Shown here: positions 36,186-47,799 of the stretch, in pieces | Layout: the number at the start of each line of letters is the position of its first letter | How positions within the stretch are numbered: position 1 is the first letter of the stretch | Origin: Massospora cicadina | Taxonomy: Eukaryota > Entomophthoromycota > Entomophthoromycetes > Entomophthorales > Entomophthoraceae | Assembly (NCBI GenBank): GCA_022478985.1 | Contig: JAKSZP010002687.1 | Location: forward strand, 62,001 to 126,000 | DNA: 64,000 bases | Direction of reading: 5' to 3' | Notes under the pieces: generated by a model | Told to the model about the DNA's origin: nothing | The model's database searches: none | Seen by the model: the letters and a program-made list of their open reading frames with translations, nothing else | Made by a program: the position numbers and the translations under genes

Positions 36186-36863
36186 GTGGAGTTGGTGAAT
36201 ATCAACTGCCTGTTGTATCCCCATACAGCTGAGGAGGAGGCTGCGCTCAGCACCTGGTTGGATGATATGTTGAAAAAAGGGTGGTTGTTCAAGGAGACCT
36301 CACCAGTCGCGTCTCCCATCATCTTTGCTAAAAAAGCTGATGGTTCTTTCCGCCCCTGTGTGGACTATGGACACTTAAATAAAATCACAGTTTCCAATCC
36401 CTACCCCCTGCCTTTAGAACAGAAGATAAGCCAAGCAATCGCTAAATCTTGGGTGTTTTCTAAGCTGGATCTCATCAATGCATTCAACCAGATTTGGTAA
36501 TGAAAGGGCAAGAATGGTTTATCAGCAATCCAGACAAAGTGGGGCATTTTCCAATTCCGCGTAATGCCCTTTGGGCTGAAGAATGGTCCCACTACATTAA
36601 AATTCATGATTGACAACGTACTGGGTGATCTCCGGTTCACCTGCACAGTTGCATATATTAATGACATTCTGATTCACTTCCCAACTCCCAAACAACACGC
36701 CGCTGACTTAGAAGCAGTTGTGGCCACCTTGCAAAAGGCAGGCTTGTTCTTCAAGCCTTCCAAGTGCGAGTTCTATAAGGAGGAGGTTACCTTCCTTGGG
36801 AACCTCATCCTTAAAGATGGTTACACAATTCTTCCCAATAAGTTGGATGTGATCCGAAAGTGA
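36186..36863 (+). pseudogene. RE7 reverse transcriptase remnant
   Basis: Motifs in order: DDMLKKGWLFKETSPVASP, FRPCVDYGHLNKITV, VFSKLDLINAFNQI, then stop codons near 36500, FQFRVMPFGLKNGPTT, and the catalytic box AYINDILIHF (36648-36677), where YMDD has become YIND. The first D of the box is therefore N. KPSKCEFYKEEVTFLG follows. Only one frame is used over the whole domain. Confidence 0.85.
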
Positions 36864-37022
36864 CCAACCCTGACTACGCAGAAACAACTATGGAGTTTCT
36901 TGGGAACCATCATTTTTTTAAAAGTTCTCCTCAGCACTTTCTAGCTTGCTGCCCCACTCCACCCCCTTACAGGGAAAAATGTACCATTCCGCTGGACGGC
37001 TGAATGCCAACAGGCGTTTGAA

Positions 37023-37571
37023 TTGATTAAAGAGGTGTTTGTGTCCCCTCCTGTTTTAAAACATGCCAATTCCACCAAGCCATATATCATTGCATGCGAC
37101 GCCTTATCAGTAGCCGTGGGGGCAGTGTTGCTCCAGGAGCATGATGGATTGGAACACCTGGTCACCTATTTTTCCCAAAAGTTCACCTCCACAGAACAGT
37201 TGTGGGCTATTTATGACAAGGAGTTGGCAGCCGTTGCATGGGCATTAACTCATTGGAGATATCTGTTACAGGGTGCTCAACATGAGTTAACAGTCCGCAC
37301 GGACCACCAGGCTCTCTTGTACTTTTGTAATCCCCAAAAATTGGTGCATCGGCAAACCAGAACCTATCAGGATTTGTGTAGTTTTAATTTCAAATATAAG
37401 TTTGTGAAAGGAGCACTAAATGTACTTTCTGATTTTCTTAGCTGCAGCCCCGCCCACTGTTCCATGGATCCAGAGAAAGTGGATCTTGTTACCATGATTC
37501 CTGCCACCCAAATCCTGTCGATTGTCCCCCTGTCATTTCTTCCATCGCTCTGGCCCCAGACGCTCCATTAG
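37023..37571 (+). pseudogene. RE7 RNase H open piece, 182 codons
   Basis: Landmarks are ACDALSVAVGAVLLQEHDG (first D), WAIYDKELAAVAWAL (catalytic E), VRTDHQALLYF (third D) and LNVLSDFLS (normally N..ADALS, so the last catalytic D region is partly changed). All three main carboxylates survive. It is in the same frame as RT. Confidence 0.85.
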
Positions 37572-37779
37572 TTGCTCAGGTCTTATCCAGTCAAATGGCC
37601 TGCCCTGAGGGCGTGGAGCTGGTCAAGCATATTATCTCACCAGAGGCATAATCACTCCCTCTACTCATTGAAGGAGGGTCTTATTAATTTTTGGTCATGC
37701 ATTTGGGTTCCCCCTTCTTCCAAACTGAGATATTCTGCACACATCATGATCCCCCCACAGTCGGTCATCCTGGTACTAA

Positions 37780-38694
37780 GAAATGAATCAACTTGATCAA
37801 ACGGACCTACAATTGGGCGGGTTTGACAAAAGAAGTTCTTGCTTGGATTGCTGACTGTATTACTTTTTCTCGGGCTAAGTCAGACTGCTCCTGTAGGAAT
37901 GGTCTTTTACACCCCTTACAGAAGGCGGAGGGTCCATGGATGTCAGTGTCCATGGACTTTATCATCGAACTCCCCTGTTCTAACAGGTTCACAGTGGTGA
38001 TGGTGGTGGTAGTCGTTTCACAAAATTTTCCCTCTTTATTCATTGCAATTCTGCGATCACATTGGAGGAGACTGCCCGCCTTTTTGTGCGTCACATGTTC
38101 TTGATGTTTGGTCTCCCACAGGAGATTATTAGCGACTGTGGTTCACAGTTCACGGCGCAGTTTTGGAGTGAACTCTTATCTATCCTAGAAATATCCCCCT
38201 GCCGTTCCACAGCATACCATCCTCAGTATGATGGACAGACTGAGCGAGTCAACCAAGTCCTCAAATAGTACCTGCGTTTTTATGCTGTGGCCACACAGGA
38301 CACCTGAGCCAATGACCTTCCCCTCGCTCAATTCGCTTATAGCAATGGAACACACACATCCATGGGGTTTTCGCCCTACGAAGTGATGTTGGGTTACAAT
38401 CCTTCATTTTTGGTTGGACCTTGCTTGTGCCCTGAGGTTCAAGCTGCCGTGGATCACACTGAACATATTCGGTTAACTCAATCCTTGGTGCGGGAACACC
38501 TCACCAAAGCTAATGATGACTATAAGTGGTTCACAGATTGTAAGCAGCTCTCAGGTCATGATATAACAGCGGGCTCCTATGTTATGCTCTATACCTGCTA
38601 TTTACATAATCAAGCGCCTTCCCATAAATTCTCAAGTAAGTGTTCTGGCCCCCATTTGGTGGAAGAGGTCTTGGGTAATGGTGCGTTCTGGTGA
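37780..38694 (+). pseudogene. RE7 integrase remnant
   Basis: The zinc-domain end (TYNWAGL...DCITFSRAKSDC) at 37805-37890 is followed by the core: SVSMDFIIELP (first D, near 37953), GLPQEIISDCGSQFTAQFW (second D, near 38130) and YHPQYDGQTERVNQVL (E, near 38240). After a TAG stop the C-terminal domain continues at 38362-38694 (GFSPYEVMLGYNP). Frame changes occur near 38060 and 38270. Confidence 0.85.
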
Positions 38695-39221
38695 AGCTTC
38701 CAGCTCACTGGAAACAGCACCCCCTCTTCTATGTTTCCCAGATGTCACCTTTCAAGGGTACAGTTCCCGTGGAACCTAAACTGATCATCATTGAGGATGT
38801 GGAAGAGGCTGAGGTGGAGAATATCCTGGCATCCCGTAAGTCCCGCCATTCTGTTCAATATCTCGTGGCGTGGAAAGATTTATCCAGCCTAAAAGAACAG
38901 TTGGGTCAAGGCGCGCAATTGTGTGAACTGTATGGAATTGGTCAAAGCATTTCACAAATCTCACCCCAATGCTCCCGCCCTCCCCATAAACCTGAGATGG
39001 TAATGGCAATCAAGTTACCCAAGGCTCACAAGAATGTGGCTCTTGTTCAGTTTCCCAGTAATGGGGCCCTTCCCTTGGAAAAAGAAAATGGTAATGTAAG
39101 TCCCAGGGAACATCCGCTGGGTGTTGATTGGGCCATTTTCCCATTCCTGAGAAAGAAGGCACCAAAGAGGATGGCTGTACCCCTCGCTACTCAGGGCGAT
39201 CTCGCTCACATGGTAGACTAA
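38691..39221 (+). pseudogene. RE7 chromodomain and Pol tail running into the 3' LTR
   Basis: 176 open codons: integrase end (HPLFYVSQMSPFKGTVPVEP), a chromodomain-like part (VENILASRKSRHSVQYLVAWKDL, partly decayed), a linker, the polypurine tract and then about 42 residues inside U3 (LGVDWAIFPF, DLAHMVD) up to a TAG. The RE5 frame crosses the same border in the same reading frame. Pol of this family seems to end inside the LTR. Confidence 0.65.
39077..39094 (+). promoter_or_regulatory. RE7 polypurine tract
   Basis: GGAAAAAGAAAATGGTAA directly before the 3' LTR. Confidence 0.75.
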
Positions 39222-40260
39222 TGCTGGGAAACAGCTCTTCTGCTTTGTATCCTGCCCCCAGTACCCACACTCACCTCTGCAGATTTTCTATGGGGAATCA
39301 GTGAAATCTGCGCTGAAATCGCTGAAATGAAATCAATTGGAACTAATTCAAGCAGCAATCAGCCCGATGTTCAGATTTCAAATGGTCAAAAAATTATGAA
39401 AACCAATATATCAGTCAGAATGCCTGACAGTTCCTGATTTCGGTTAACATGACAATTGGAAAAATCACCCCCCTCCCAAACTCATCGAGGATCATCCCTG
39501 ATGGGCAGGTAACAGCATTGGACACCATCAACGAGGGTTCAAAGCTCCCCGCTGGTAAATTGGACATAGTGCCTAATGCAATGCCACTGACTGAACAAAC
39601 AGCCCAGCAACTGAGAACAGGTGGGTTGGGCGTCCTGAACCCGTTCCCAACCAAATGGACTCACCCCTATGAGGGGTGGCCTAGGGGGATTCCTGCTGCT
39701 CGTTGGGCTAAACACCGTCACGCCAACTGTTGGAAATGCAGTCAAGCCTCAGTTTGGATGTGTGAGGTCAAACAAAAAGTGACTCAGCCTGCCACCAAAT
39801 TCTTCAATGTCAGTTCCCAGTTAAATTACCTGTTCCCCATTCCTGAACAATTCGCCAGTTAGGTCAAACTTGCAGGACCTGATCCCACCTTGTTTCCCCT
39901 CTAAATTGACTACTATTTAGTCAGTCACATCGCACTGAGAAAATTTGTTGGTCAATTTTCTTTTTTAAATTTTCCATTAAAAAACTTCCCCAAAAATTTA
40001 GTTTTTATATGTTGAGAATTAAACCGCCTATTCCACTAGCACTCTCATACCCCTCAGGGTTAACGGCCATGTTTGTCTGGTATTCTATTTTGTGCCTGTA
40101 CGAAATTATGGCTCACTGGAAGATATTGGTAAAAATTTTTTTTTCAGTTCCATATTCTTCATACCAGCAGCAGTGCCTTGAACATTCAGGTTTGCCATTT
40201 GGGTGCTCTGGCACCTTGGCTGACAGGCCAGTCTAATTATTACTTGCTGTTCGCCTGACG
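39095..40260 (+). repeat. RE7 3' LTR
   Basis: 1166 bp starting TGTAAGTCC. The last base is G where CA is expected. TCTTG follows. Confidence 0.92.
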
Positions 40261-40265
40261 TCTTG

Positions 40266-40950
40266 TCAGTTTCAGCGGTGACTTTAGCTAAAAATACCTA
40301 TGATCTACTCATTGGTACACAATTTAGGCTTGAGTATGAAGGATTATTAACTTTTAGCAGGGTTATCTCATCCTGCTAAACTACGAGACTCCCCTGATTT
40401 TGACTAATGATGAGCTTAATAAAAAGGATTTTTCTTGCACAGGTGAGTATCCCTCTTCCGCTTTATCCCTAAATTACAGCATGGAAGGCCAACATAAAAA
40501 AATGTTGCCTCAATCAGTGGACGCCTTGGGGGACTTCCTTTCTATGTTTTTTAAGAAATAGTAATCAAGGCAGGTGAACAAAGGGTAGTTGACATGATTA
40601 ACTTGCAAATCCCACACAACTGCCTACTTCACCTAATTAGCATTGATAAAGTTAGTCCTTTAGAGGCCAGAGTTTTGCCAGGTGTGCTAGACCCCACCTA
40701 TCAATAACCTATCAACCTCCTGCTAGAGAAAATCTTACCAAGAATGATATGGTCGTCAAGAAGCATTAGGAGATTGAAAGAGGCTTGATGATTCCCCTTA
40801 AGAAAATAAAGAAAGTTCATTATATTGGGCCTATGGAGGATATGTGTACCCGCCAACCAGACTTTTTTGTACCCACCGTTCCGTTCATATCTCTGATGAA
40901 CTAGCCCCAGCTGAGCTGGATAAAATCAGCACTATGCTTGAGGCCTATAG
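40266..40950 (+). pseudogene. RE6 protease C-terminal part and pre-RT segment
   Basis: Read directly after RE7: VSAVTLAKNTYDLLIGTQFRLEY (40270-40340), which completes the protease begun at 33975 and matches RE9 (APAIVLANQNYDILIGT). Later DELAPAELDKISTMLEAYS (about 40897-40950) is the segment before RT. It breaks off at the RE8 insertion and continues at 46953. Confidence 0.75.
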
Positions 40951-41842
40951 TGTCATGTTCAAATGACTTTATTGAGGGAATCAACTGCCTAGACAAGGTT
41001 GGACGACAGGAGTCCAAAAAAGTCAAACTTCAAGACCTTCCTGACCTCAAGCACACTGTGGACCAATGCTGGGTGCAGGCCAGATATGCTCAGGTTAGTC
41101 CATGGGAAGTGTATAATGTCCAGCCTTGTGTTACGGCGGTGGCGCTAAAATGGACGTTTTATCTTCTTAACAATGACGGTTTGGTTTTTTGATCACAAAC
41201 GGGATCTCTGAAACCTGTTTGACTTTTGAAATTTAGAGATCAGGTTAGCCATTCCTACAATCAATTACTTGAATTTGGGCATCCTTGAGCTATAGTACCT
41301 GAGCCAATGAGCATGCACTTATTGGTGCACATAGGCTTAGTACCACTTCCACCAATGGTTAAGTCCCCCTAATTGTTTAAATATGTTTCTTATGACCAAC
41401 CTTCCTCATTTGTTGTCCTCCCTTTAAATAAAACCACCCGTTAATTTACATTTTCTTTTATGTTAACTTAAGCAAACCTGTGCGTGGACCTCTTTGAGGA
41501 GGTCTCTAGCAATGTTAGCAGATTTATTTGCACTAAAATTACAACTGCGTCATGGGCACCGCTAAGCTTCCCTGGTTCCCTCAAGACCGAGGCACCCGAG
41601 AACTCTAGCCCTGATCAAAAGCTTGGATATGGACATGTCTTTAAGGCCCACTCAAGACTTGTTTTTTTCACTACATATTAATAAATACTTCATTTCACAC
41701 CCTTGTCCTTTGTTACTTTATCTCCAGCGCCTTCTGCGGGGCTTCTCTCACATTAATACTGATGATTAGTTACCTGGCGATGTGGATGTGCACTGTGCAC
41801 CACCTCACTGGGAACTGGATAGTTACAGACGATCTCCTGACA
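40951..41842 (+). repeat. RE8 5' LTR
   Basis: 892 bp, collinear with 46066-46952. It is followed by TTATACAACCAACC, without a TGG primer site. Confidence 0.9.
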
Positions 41843-42500
41843 TTATACAACCAACCTCTTTGTTTTACTTGCTTTAACATTTCCGTGTGGGACTTTTGCA
41901 AAGTGTGAATTGGGTGTGCCAGATGTTGGTCACGGTATTGGTGGGGCTCACCACTGTTTTCTCATTTTTCCAATGGTTGGAGCATCTCAACGTTATTCTT
42001 GCTATTTCCAACTAAAAAGTACCCCCATTCTTGCTCATACCTGTTGTATACGGACGCTTCTTAATCTGGGAGTCATGATTCAACGACTTTCCACCAAAAT
42101 TCATGAAGCCAATATTATTAAAATTCTTGGAACAGCATTAGGATGGTGAAGACAGGATCATTGAGAAAGGTCCTGGTGGTGATGGCCTTGTATAATGATG
42201 CGCAACCCTTCACTAAAATGAATATGTAGTCATTCATGGCCCAAAACGCGTATTATAACGTTGATTCCTTTTAAAAAAATAAGAAAAAAATCTTCTCTTA
42301 AGCTCTGATATGGAACCCATTTAAGTATACCAAATCACCTAAGAGAACCCACGCTTGACCACTACCATGATCCGCAGAACTCAGGAGGTGGAGAAGGAGT
42401 TACTTTTACATTATAAAAACGTTTATGCAACTGCTGAAGATATGGTGGTATGTGACCTCAGTAGTATGGCCAACTACCCACTCCATCTTTTGATGTGAAA
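41843..42500 (+). other. RE8 leader and pre-protease region
   Basis: About 660 bases with many stops. A short coding-like stretch (RRTQEVEKELLLHYKNVY, near 42370-42425) leads into the protease. No Gag capsid text or zinc knuckle was seen. Confidence 0.4.
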
Positions 42501-42513
42501 CGTACCCTGTGGC

Positions 42514-42786
42514 ATGCTTATGCCTGAAGAAGTTTTTACTGGTAAAGTGTTGGCGTTATCTGCTATGAATAAAGACCATTCAGGATACTTTTTGTTAACT
42601 GTTACCCTTTCATCCCTTTTATTAAAAGTTGGCTCTAAGAATTTGGCGGGTACTGGAGCCACTGAGTTTTTTATTAACCAAGACCTAGCTGACTACCTTG
42701 AGCTTAGTTACTTTCCAGGTGGTATGGTTAGGGGAGGGGCTTCTCACGTTATTCCCACATTGAAGGTTCTAGGGTTAATAGATTAA
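42514..42786 (+). pseudogene. RE8 protease open piece
   Basis: 90 codons. The active site reads LAGTGATEFFINQDLADYLEL, so the catalytic D of D-T-G has become G. The remainder follows the family pattern. It is inactive as read. Confidence 0.75.
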
Positions 42787-43155
42787 CAAGTGGGAAATTT
42801 ATATTTGTTGGACCATATCCAAGCAATCAAAAAAACTTCTGTATCGCATTATTTTGGGAGTAGAGTGGTGGCGAAAGTTTGATGTCAGGACCAACTTGAA
42901 AGACAATTCTTTCCTTAACATTAAAGAATGGTCATATATTAGTTGTTACTTTGTCTGAGGCTAATTCTCAGGGCGATCTGATACACTGGGCCAATATCCA
43001 CACTCTAAGTCTCTCTCCATTGTTGAAACCCTCACTGGAGGTACCTTCACATTCCTGTTTGGAGAGTATGAAATCTCCGTTTGATGTGGCTTCATCCAAT
43101 GTACTACCTACTCATTTTATAGTGAGAATGTAAGTTCAAGCTCACCATTGATCTG

Positions 43156-43742
43156 GTGCATATACCTTACCCGATTTACCCTTTGATTGTATGGGAGGAA
43201 GCGGCATTAGATGTGTGGGTTAAGGAGCAGTTAGCCAAAGGCGTGATTTTTCAGCGTACCTTCCCAGTATGCTACCCACTTCTTTTTGTGGATAAAGCCA
43301 ATGGTACTTTATGCCCATGCATAGATTATGGGAATATAAACAATTTCACTGTACCAGATTTACATCCCACCCCCTGGACTCACAGATTTCACGCTATGTG
43401 GAGAAAGCGAAAGTCTTCTTGAAACTGGATTGCTTAAATTCGTTCAATCAGATCTGAATCAAGTAGGGCCAAGGTGGCTAACCGCATTCCATACCAGAAA
43501 AATATTTCTTTAATTTCGGGTTATGCCCTTTGGGCTTATGGATGCCCCTGCTATCTTTAAAAGCCATATTGATGAGGCTTTGGGTAATTTCTGGGGTATG
43601 CGCGGTTGACCGCATGGATGATATTCTGGTGTTTTCCCATGATCATAAGTCCCATGCAGTACACCTTTTGGCAAGTAAAGGAGAGGTTAAAGGAACCAAC
43701 CTTACGCTGAAGATCAGAAAATGTGAATTCTTCAAGTCCTAG
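43156..43742 (+). pseudogene. RE8 reverse transcriptase remnant
   Basis: EEAALDVWVKEQLAKGVIFQ, FVDKANGTLCPCIDYGNINN, then a frameshift to FLKLDCLNSFNQI, another to MPFGLMDAPAIF, and the catalytic box RMDDILVFSHD near 43612-43644 with both aspartates present. A further frame change occurs before LTLKIRKCEFF. Confidence 0.8.
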
Positions 43743-43853
43743 TCACCTTTCTGGGCAACGTCATGTTTAAAAAAGGTCATATGATAACTCCAGACAAGGA
43801 GATGATGATTCATGAGTGGCTCACCCCAACTTTGTTCAAGGATTTAAGGTTTT

Positions 43854-44410
43854 TTGGGGACGTGTACGTTACTTAAAAGATATAAGCCCAATCTTTCTGA
43901 GGTGGCAGCGCCCTTGTATAAGGTGAGTGGAGCTAAAGTGATCCAGTGGTCCCCCATTTTACAGGATGCTTTCCAAGCAGTAAAATGCACCCTGTTGTCC
44001 ACGTCCATCTTTCACCATGTAGATCCTAAAAAGGAGTTCATTGTGTCTACTGGTGTATCCAACTTTTCCATAGCGCCTGCCTTATTACAAGTAGGTGAAG
44101 ATGGAACAGAGCTTCTGGTGGGATACTTTCAGGAAGACGACTTTTCCAGGGTTAAATTAGGCCGTTTATGATAGAAGTTTATTAGCAGTGGTTTAGGCGC
44201 TGACTTATTGCCATCGTCACTTGCATGACTCATCCCAGCCCTTCCATGTACATACAAATCACCATGCTTTACTGTACTACCGCACACCTAATGTCTTGCC
44301 CCATGGCAAACCCTCTGGCATGAGATCCTTGCCCAATTTGTATTTTCTTGTGAGTTTTTAAGGGAAAGGAGAATGGATTTGCGGATGCTTTGAGTTGCAA
44401 CCCTGCACTA
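43854..44410 (+). pseudogene. RE8 RNase H remnant
   Basis: An open piece of 105 codons covers the tether (LKRYKPNLSEVAAPLYK) and the start of RNase H, where TDAS reads STGVS, so the first catalytic D is lost. Later HVHTNHHALLYY (D to N) near 44245-44280 and DALSCNPA near 44385 complete the domain with stops between. Confidence 0.7.
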
Positions 44411-44661
44411 GCTCCCAATCATAAGGAGGTAGAGGTGCATAATACCCAGTTGATGATTCCACTGGGGAAAATTGTATCTCAACTTCCACCTTCCTTAGCC
44501 CATGGGCCAGCTCTTGCTCCTCTGGAAATGCGGAGGAATACAGTATGTTCAGAAAGGTAGTCCTTTCACAGCCTTTGTCAGCTGAATATACTATGTCTAG
44601 CTAAGAGCATATTGAATTAGGAGGACATTACCAGGGGTTACCACGTGAATGATGAGATGGT

Positions 44662-45540
44662 GTGGTTTTAGTGCGCCTATGGGTTCCCGCCAGACCACTT
44701 CTCTTGGAAATCATCTGTGACTATCATGATGAAATCACCATTGGTAATCCTGAGAAGGCAAAGACTCCGGGGCTAATTCGCCACACTTACAATTGGAAGG
44801 GGTTAGCTGCTCAGGTGGGCAGGTATTGTAAAGAGTGCCTGGTCTGCAACCAAATGAAACCAAATTGCCAGCCACTAGCGGGGTTGTTTGTACCAATCTA
44901 AAGGGCTGAAGGACCTTGAACTTCTTTATCTGTAGATTTTATTGTGAAATTGCCATCTTTGATGGCTAAAATGCTATCATGCTAGTGGTGGACCTTTTTA
45001 CAAAGTCCGCCCAATTTATTCCCTGCAGAACCACAGTAACTGCGGCTGAGATGGCTAGGCTCTTCGTCATTCATGTGTTTGCTCTTCATGGGGTCCCACA
45101 AGAGATAATCAGTGATTGTGGACCCCAGTTTACCTCCGCCTTTTGGGAAGAGTCGTGTAAGACTCTGAACTTCCATCCCTGCTGTTCAACTGCCTATCAC
45201 CCCCAATCAGATGGGCAGACTGAACGAGTAACCCATGGTCTAGAACAGTTCTTGCAGAGCTACACCGCTACAGATCATTCAGATTGGGTTTCCCATCTCC
45301 TCATGGCCCAATCAAGCTATAACAACGCCCAACATGCATAAATTGGTTATTCCCCCTTAGTCGCTAGCTATGGATTTAATCTAGCCTTCAACATGGAGCC
45401 CAGTTGTGTATCCAAGGTGGAAGCGGTAGTGGACTTTTCCAAAATGATCAAGAAAGTACACCAGGGGGTGAGCACGAATTTAGATGCGGCCATGAAGGCT
45501 TACAAAGAGAACGCTGATGGTAAGAGATGAGTTGGACCAG
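44662..45540 (+). pseudogene. RE8 integrase remnant
   Basis: The zinc domain HTYNWKGLAAQVGRYCKECLVC is intact at 44785-44850. The core shows SVDFIVKLPS (first D) near 44930, then the 120-codon piece 44979-45341 with GVPQEIISDCGPQFTSAFW (second D) and YHPQSDGQTERV (E). A TAA follows. The C-terminal domain continues with frame changes toward 45720. Confidence 0.85.
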
Positions 45541-45589
45541 CATACAAGGCTTGAGATCTAGTGATGCTGGATTCTAAAAGATCCCAGTC

Positions 45590-45990
45590 AAGCAACCATG
45601 CAAAAACTGTTACCAAAGAGGATTGGATTGTACCTCCTTATCAGAAAGGTGGGCCACGCCTCATACCAGTTGGATCTCCCTCCTCATTTCAGATCTTTTC
45701 AGTATTTCATTAAAAGAAAGCTCACGTTGTTTGAGGGCCCCCATCAGAGACTCAAGAGGATTATCTTGTGGTTGGGGCGCTGGAGTGAGAAGTGGAGGAG
45801 ATTTTAGCCTCTCGCCAGGTAAGAAGAAGACTTGAGTATTCTGTATCCTGGAAGGTATTTGATGCAGCGGAGAACAGTTGGGTCCAGCGCATGACTGCAC
45901 CCATGTCCAATATCTTATTTAAGCATTCCACCAGAATTTCCCTGAGGCTGCAGGATCTAATTCCAAGCAAGCCATCGCTTCCATGAAGTT
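45590..45990 (+). pseudogene. RE8 integrase C-terminus and chromodomain
   Basis: GHASYQLDLPPHFR (45651-45692) is the GPY/F-type end of integrase. The frame 45792-45986 holds a chromodomain: MEEILASRQVRRRLEYSVSWKVFDAAENSW, the same fold pattern as RE5 residues 150-181. Confidence 0.75.
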
Positions 45991-46046
45991 GGCCCCTTCA
46001 TAAAAAAACTTTTCCTTGGCGAATGCCCCTGGAGGGGGTGGAGCCC

Positions 46047-46065
46047 AAAAAGGAGGAGAGGGTAA
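46047..46065 (+). promoter_or_regulatory. RE8 polypurine tract
   Basis: AAAAAGGAGGAGAGGGTAA directly before the 3' LTR. It shares the ending GGTAA with RE7 and RE5. Confidence 0.8.
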
Positions 46066-46952
46066 TGCCATGTTCAAAAGACTTTACTGACGGAACCAAA
46101 TGCCTAGACAAGGTTAGATTACAGGAGTCCAAAAAAATCAAACTTCAGGAACTTACTGACCTCAAGAAGACCGTGGACCAACGATGGGTGCAGGCCAGAT
46201 ATTCCCAGGTTGGTCTAGGGGAGGTGCATAATGCCCAGCCTTGTCTTACAATGGTGGTTATAAAATGGACGTCTTATCTTCTTAATAATGACAGTTCAGT
46301 TCAGTTGATCAGTGAACAGGGTTTTGAAACCTGTTTAATTTTTTAATTTCAATATTGGGTCAGCCATGCCTACAATCAATTACTTGAGTTCAGAAATTCT
46401 CAAGTTAAGTACCTGAGCCAATGAACGTGCACTTAACGGTGCACTTTGGCTTAGTGCCACTTCCATTAATAATTAAGTCCCCCCAATTGTTTAAATATGC
46501 TTCCTTGTGATCAACCTTCCTTGTTGGTTGTCTTCCCATTAGATAAAACATCTCGTTAGTTTTTTTTCTTAAATTAACTTGGGAAAACCTGTGCACGGAC
46601 CACTTTTAGGTAGTCTCTAGCAACGTTAACAGATTTATTTGCACTAAAATTACAACTGCATCAGGGGCACTGCTGGTCCGCCCTGGTTCCCTCAAGACTG
46701 AGGCACCCGAGCATCTATCCCTGATCAAAGCTTAGATATGGACACCCCTTTGTGGCCCACCCAAGTCTTGTCATTTGTTAAGTTCCTATTAATAAATACT
46801 TCATTTCACACCCTTGTCCTTTGTTACTTTAGCTCCAGCACCTCCTGCGGGGCTCCTCTCACCTTAATACTGACGATTAGTTCCCTGGTGATGTGGCTGT
46901 GCACCGTGCACCTCTCGCTGGGAACTGGTGAATTACAGAAGCTCTCCTGACA
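46066..46952 (+). repeat. RE8 3' LTR
   Basis: 887 bp, TGCCATGTTCAAA to CTCCTGACA, then TACAG. It matches 40951-41842 throughout. Confidence 0.9.
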
Positions 46953-47780
46953 TACAGTGACATTTTCTCCAAATTTGACAGTGACTATGTAAACATGAAG
47001 GGTTGGGCTCACATTATTGACATTGGGGATTCTCATCCCATCTGCACCAAGCCTTAATGAAAATCAAAAGTTGAGGAGCTACAGATGCGCCAGAGCTCAA
47101 ACAGCTGCTAGACGCTGGGCTGCTAGTGTCTTCCCAAAAGACCTTGGTCATACCCTCTTCTATTGATAAAAAAGAAAATAGATGTCATTGGGTAGTGATG
47201 GACTACCGCAAACTGAACAACCTCACGAAGAAGGATATTTACCCTATCCCCCGCATTGATGACGCTCTAGCCCAACTCTCTAGGTCTAAATTCCTCTCAT
47301 CCAAGGACTTTGCTAGCAGGTACTGGCAGATGGGCCTTTCTCCACAGGATCAGGAGAAGTGCACCCTTATCTGCAGCGAGGGTTTGTTCCAACCCACTTG
47401 GCTACCTTATTGGTTGTGTAATGCGCCTGATACATTTCAGCAGCAAATGGATCACATTCTCCAGGACCTTAAGCTAAGCTGTGCGATTTTCTACCTTGAT
47501 GACATCACATTTTTAACCAAGACGTTCAATGAAAATCTCACGCACCTAAAGGAGGTGTTTCAACGCTTGTGAGCATATAAAATCAAACTAAAGCCCTGCA
47601 AGTGTACTTTATTCCAGAAGAAGCTGGTTTTTTTAAACGCGCCATTTCACAAGCTGGGATTCAACCTCTACAAGATAAGGTCAAAGCAATATTCAAGATT
47701 CCAGCACCAAAATCCCTTTCGTGCCATACAGTTATTCTTGGGCATGATGGGGTACTACCATCAATTTATCCCAAAATTCG
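46953..47780 (+). pseudogene. RE6 reverse transcriptase remnant
   Basis: Continuing from 40950: SDIFSKFDSDYVNMKGWAH, then a 148-codon open piece 47126-47572 with WVVMDYRKLNNLTKKD, FLSSKDFASRYWQMGL, LCNAPDTFQQQMDHILQDL and the intact catalytic box IFYLDDITFLTKTF. The mouth of the domain is well preserved although the element is old. RE6 RT is of the RE1/RE4/RE9 type, not chromoviral. Confidence 0.85.
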
Positions 47781-47799
47781 CCCAGCTTAACGAGCCTCT

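Larger units (their letters stand above)
34177..40260 (+). mobile_element. RE7: full-length chromovirus without recognisable gag
   Basis: LTRs at 34177-35335 and 39095-40260 start TGTAAGTCC and end CCTGA(C/T)(A/G). The flanks are TCTTG on both sides, an exact 5-bp target duplication. The interior is protease, RT, RNase H, integrase and chromodomain. The first protease residues appear only about 370 bases after the LTR, leaving no room for Gag. It is inserted in the protease of RE6. Confidence 0.93.
40951..46952 (+). mobile_element. RE8: full-length chromovirus
   Basis: LTRs at 40951-41842 and 46066-46952 start TG(T/C)CATGTTCAAA and end CTCCTGACA. The flanks TATAG and TACAG form a 5-bp target duplication with one C/T change. 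The interior has protease, RT, RNase H, integrase and chromodomain. It is inserted in the segment before the RE6 RT. Confidence 0.92.
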
